Source: CAVSLM01 sp963728895
GTDB lineage: Bacteria > Pseudomonadota > Gammaproteobacteria > JBBQDK01
Assembly: GCA_963728895.1 (NCBI GenBank)
Contig: CAVSLM010000002.1
Coordinates: 1 to 64,000 of the forward strand
DNA: 64,000 bases
Direction of reading: 5' to 3'
Shown here: in pieces, positions 63,951 through 64,000 of the stretch
Numbering within the stretch: position 1 is the first letter of the stretch
How the letters are laid out: every line of letters starts with the position of its first letter
Notes under the pieces: model-generated
The model's input: the letters and a program-made list of their open reading frames with translations, nothing else
The model's database searches: none
What the model was told of the DNA's origin: nothing
Position numbers and translations under genes: made by a program

Positions 63951-64000
63951 CTAGTGCACGTCCTTCCAGTATTCCTTCTTCAGCAGGTACGCAGGAATCA
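63951..64000 (-). CDS. petC: Cytochrome c1, C-terminal end (partial)
   Basis: Only the last 15 codons: IPAYLLKKEYWKDVH then TAG, a typical cytochrome c1 C-terminus after its membrane anchor. Position upstream of sspA supports the call. The rest lies beyond base 64000. Confidence 0.75.
   Translation of the reverse strand, partial: IPAYLLKKEYWKDVH

Noticed and set aside
1..64000. tRNA or rRNA genes
   Set aside because: No cloverleaf-like or rRNA-like sequence was noticed by reading; a tRNAscan or Infernal run would be decisive and could not be done here.

Overview
The window is GC-rich bacterial DNA, most likely from a gammaproteobacterium of the Chromatiales/Ectothiorhodospiraceae type. The best anchors are the right edge, where the end of a cytochrome c1 gene is followed by sspA and sspB in the usual gammaproteobacterial order, a DUF3301 gene, and a wcaJ-like gene preceded by an RfaH-type ops motif. 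This assignment is inference. No rRNA, tRNA or CRISPR array was found.

Left third (1-21.4 kb). A DUF3604 gene runs off the left edge. It is followed by a D12-class adenine methylase beside an IS66 transposase, a cupin remnant, and a complete 'aerotolerance' operon (MoxR ATPase, DUF58, DUF4381, two VWA proteins, TPR protein, BatD) whose genes are all translationally coupled. Next comes an RND efflux locus (periplasmic adaptor fused in frame to the pump, TetR regulator, divergent outer-membrane lipoprotein) with two matching 24-bp operator candidates. Broken copies of one serine recombinase lie on both sides of this locus, so it sits in a rearranged, mobile-element-rich segment.

Centre (21.4-40 kb). 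An orphan Phd-type antitoxin and three genes of a conserved but uncharacterised type lead into a complete four-gene Wadjet type I anti-plasmid system (jetABCD), which is riddled with 1-2 nt insertions. Then follow three small double-glycine-leader peptides, two of them almost identical and sharing a 5' region with a conserved palindrome. They flank a Fur-box-associated ferrous iron import operon (ftrBCD, ftrA, hemP, a small Cys-containing ORF, an OprB-like porin).

Right third (40-64 kb). This holds stress genes (heme-degrading monooxygenase, two Hsp20s, cation/proton antiporter, YihY, hemerythrin, and a collapsed remnant of holin-type stress genes). It also holds a cluster combining an HprK-like kinase, a PqqD-like protein, a nucleotidyltransferase and a Tat-leader micropeptide. 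A copper/cytochrome-oxidase assembly operon (CtaG, PCuAC, SCO, DUF2141), a LigD-type polymerase, a GT39-sulfotransferase pair, wcaJ, an isolated V-type ATPase subunit I, and the sspAB-petC anchor complete it.

Many genes in 0-8.4 kb and 24.6-31 kb carry small indels while the protein reading on either side stays perfectly conserved. I read these mainly as sequence errors rather than gene decay, but raw reads would be needed to decide.
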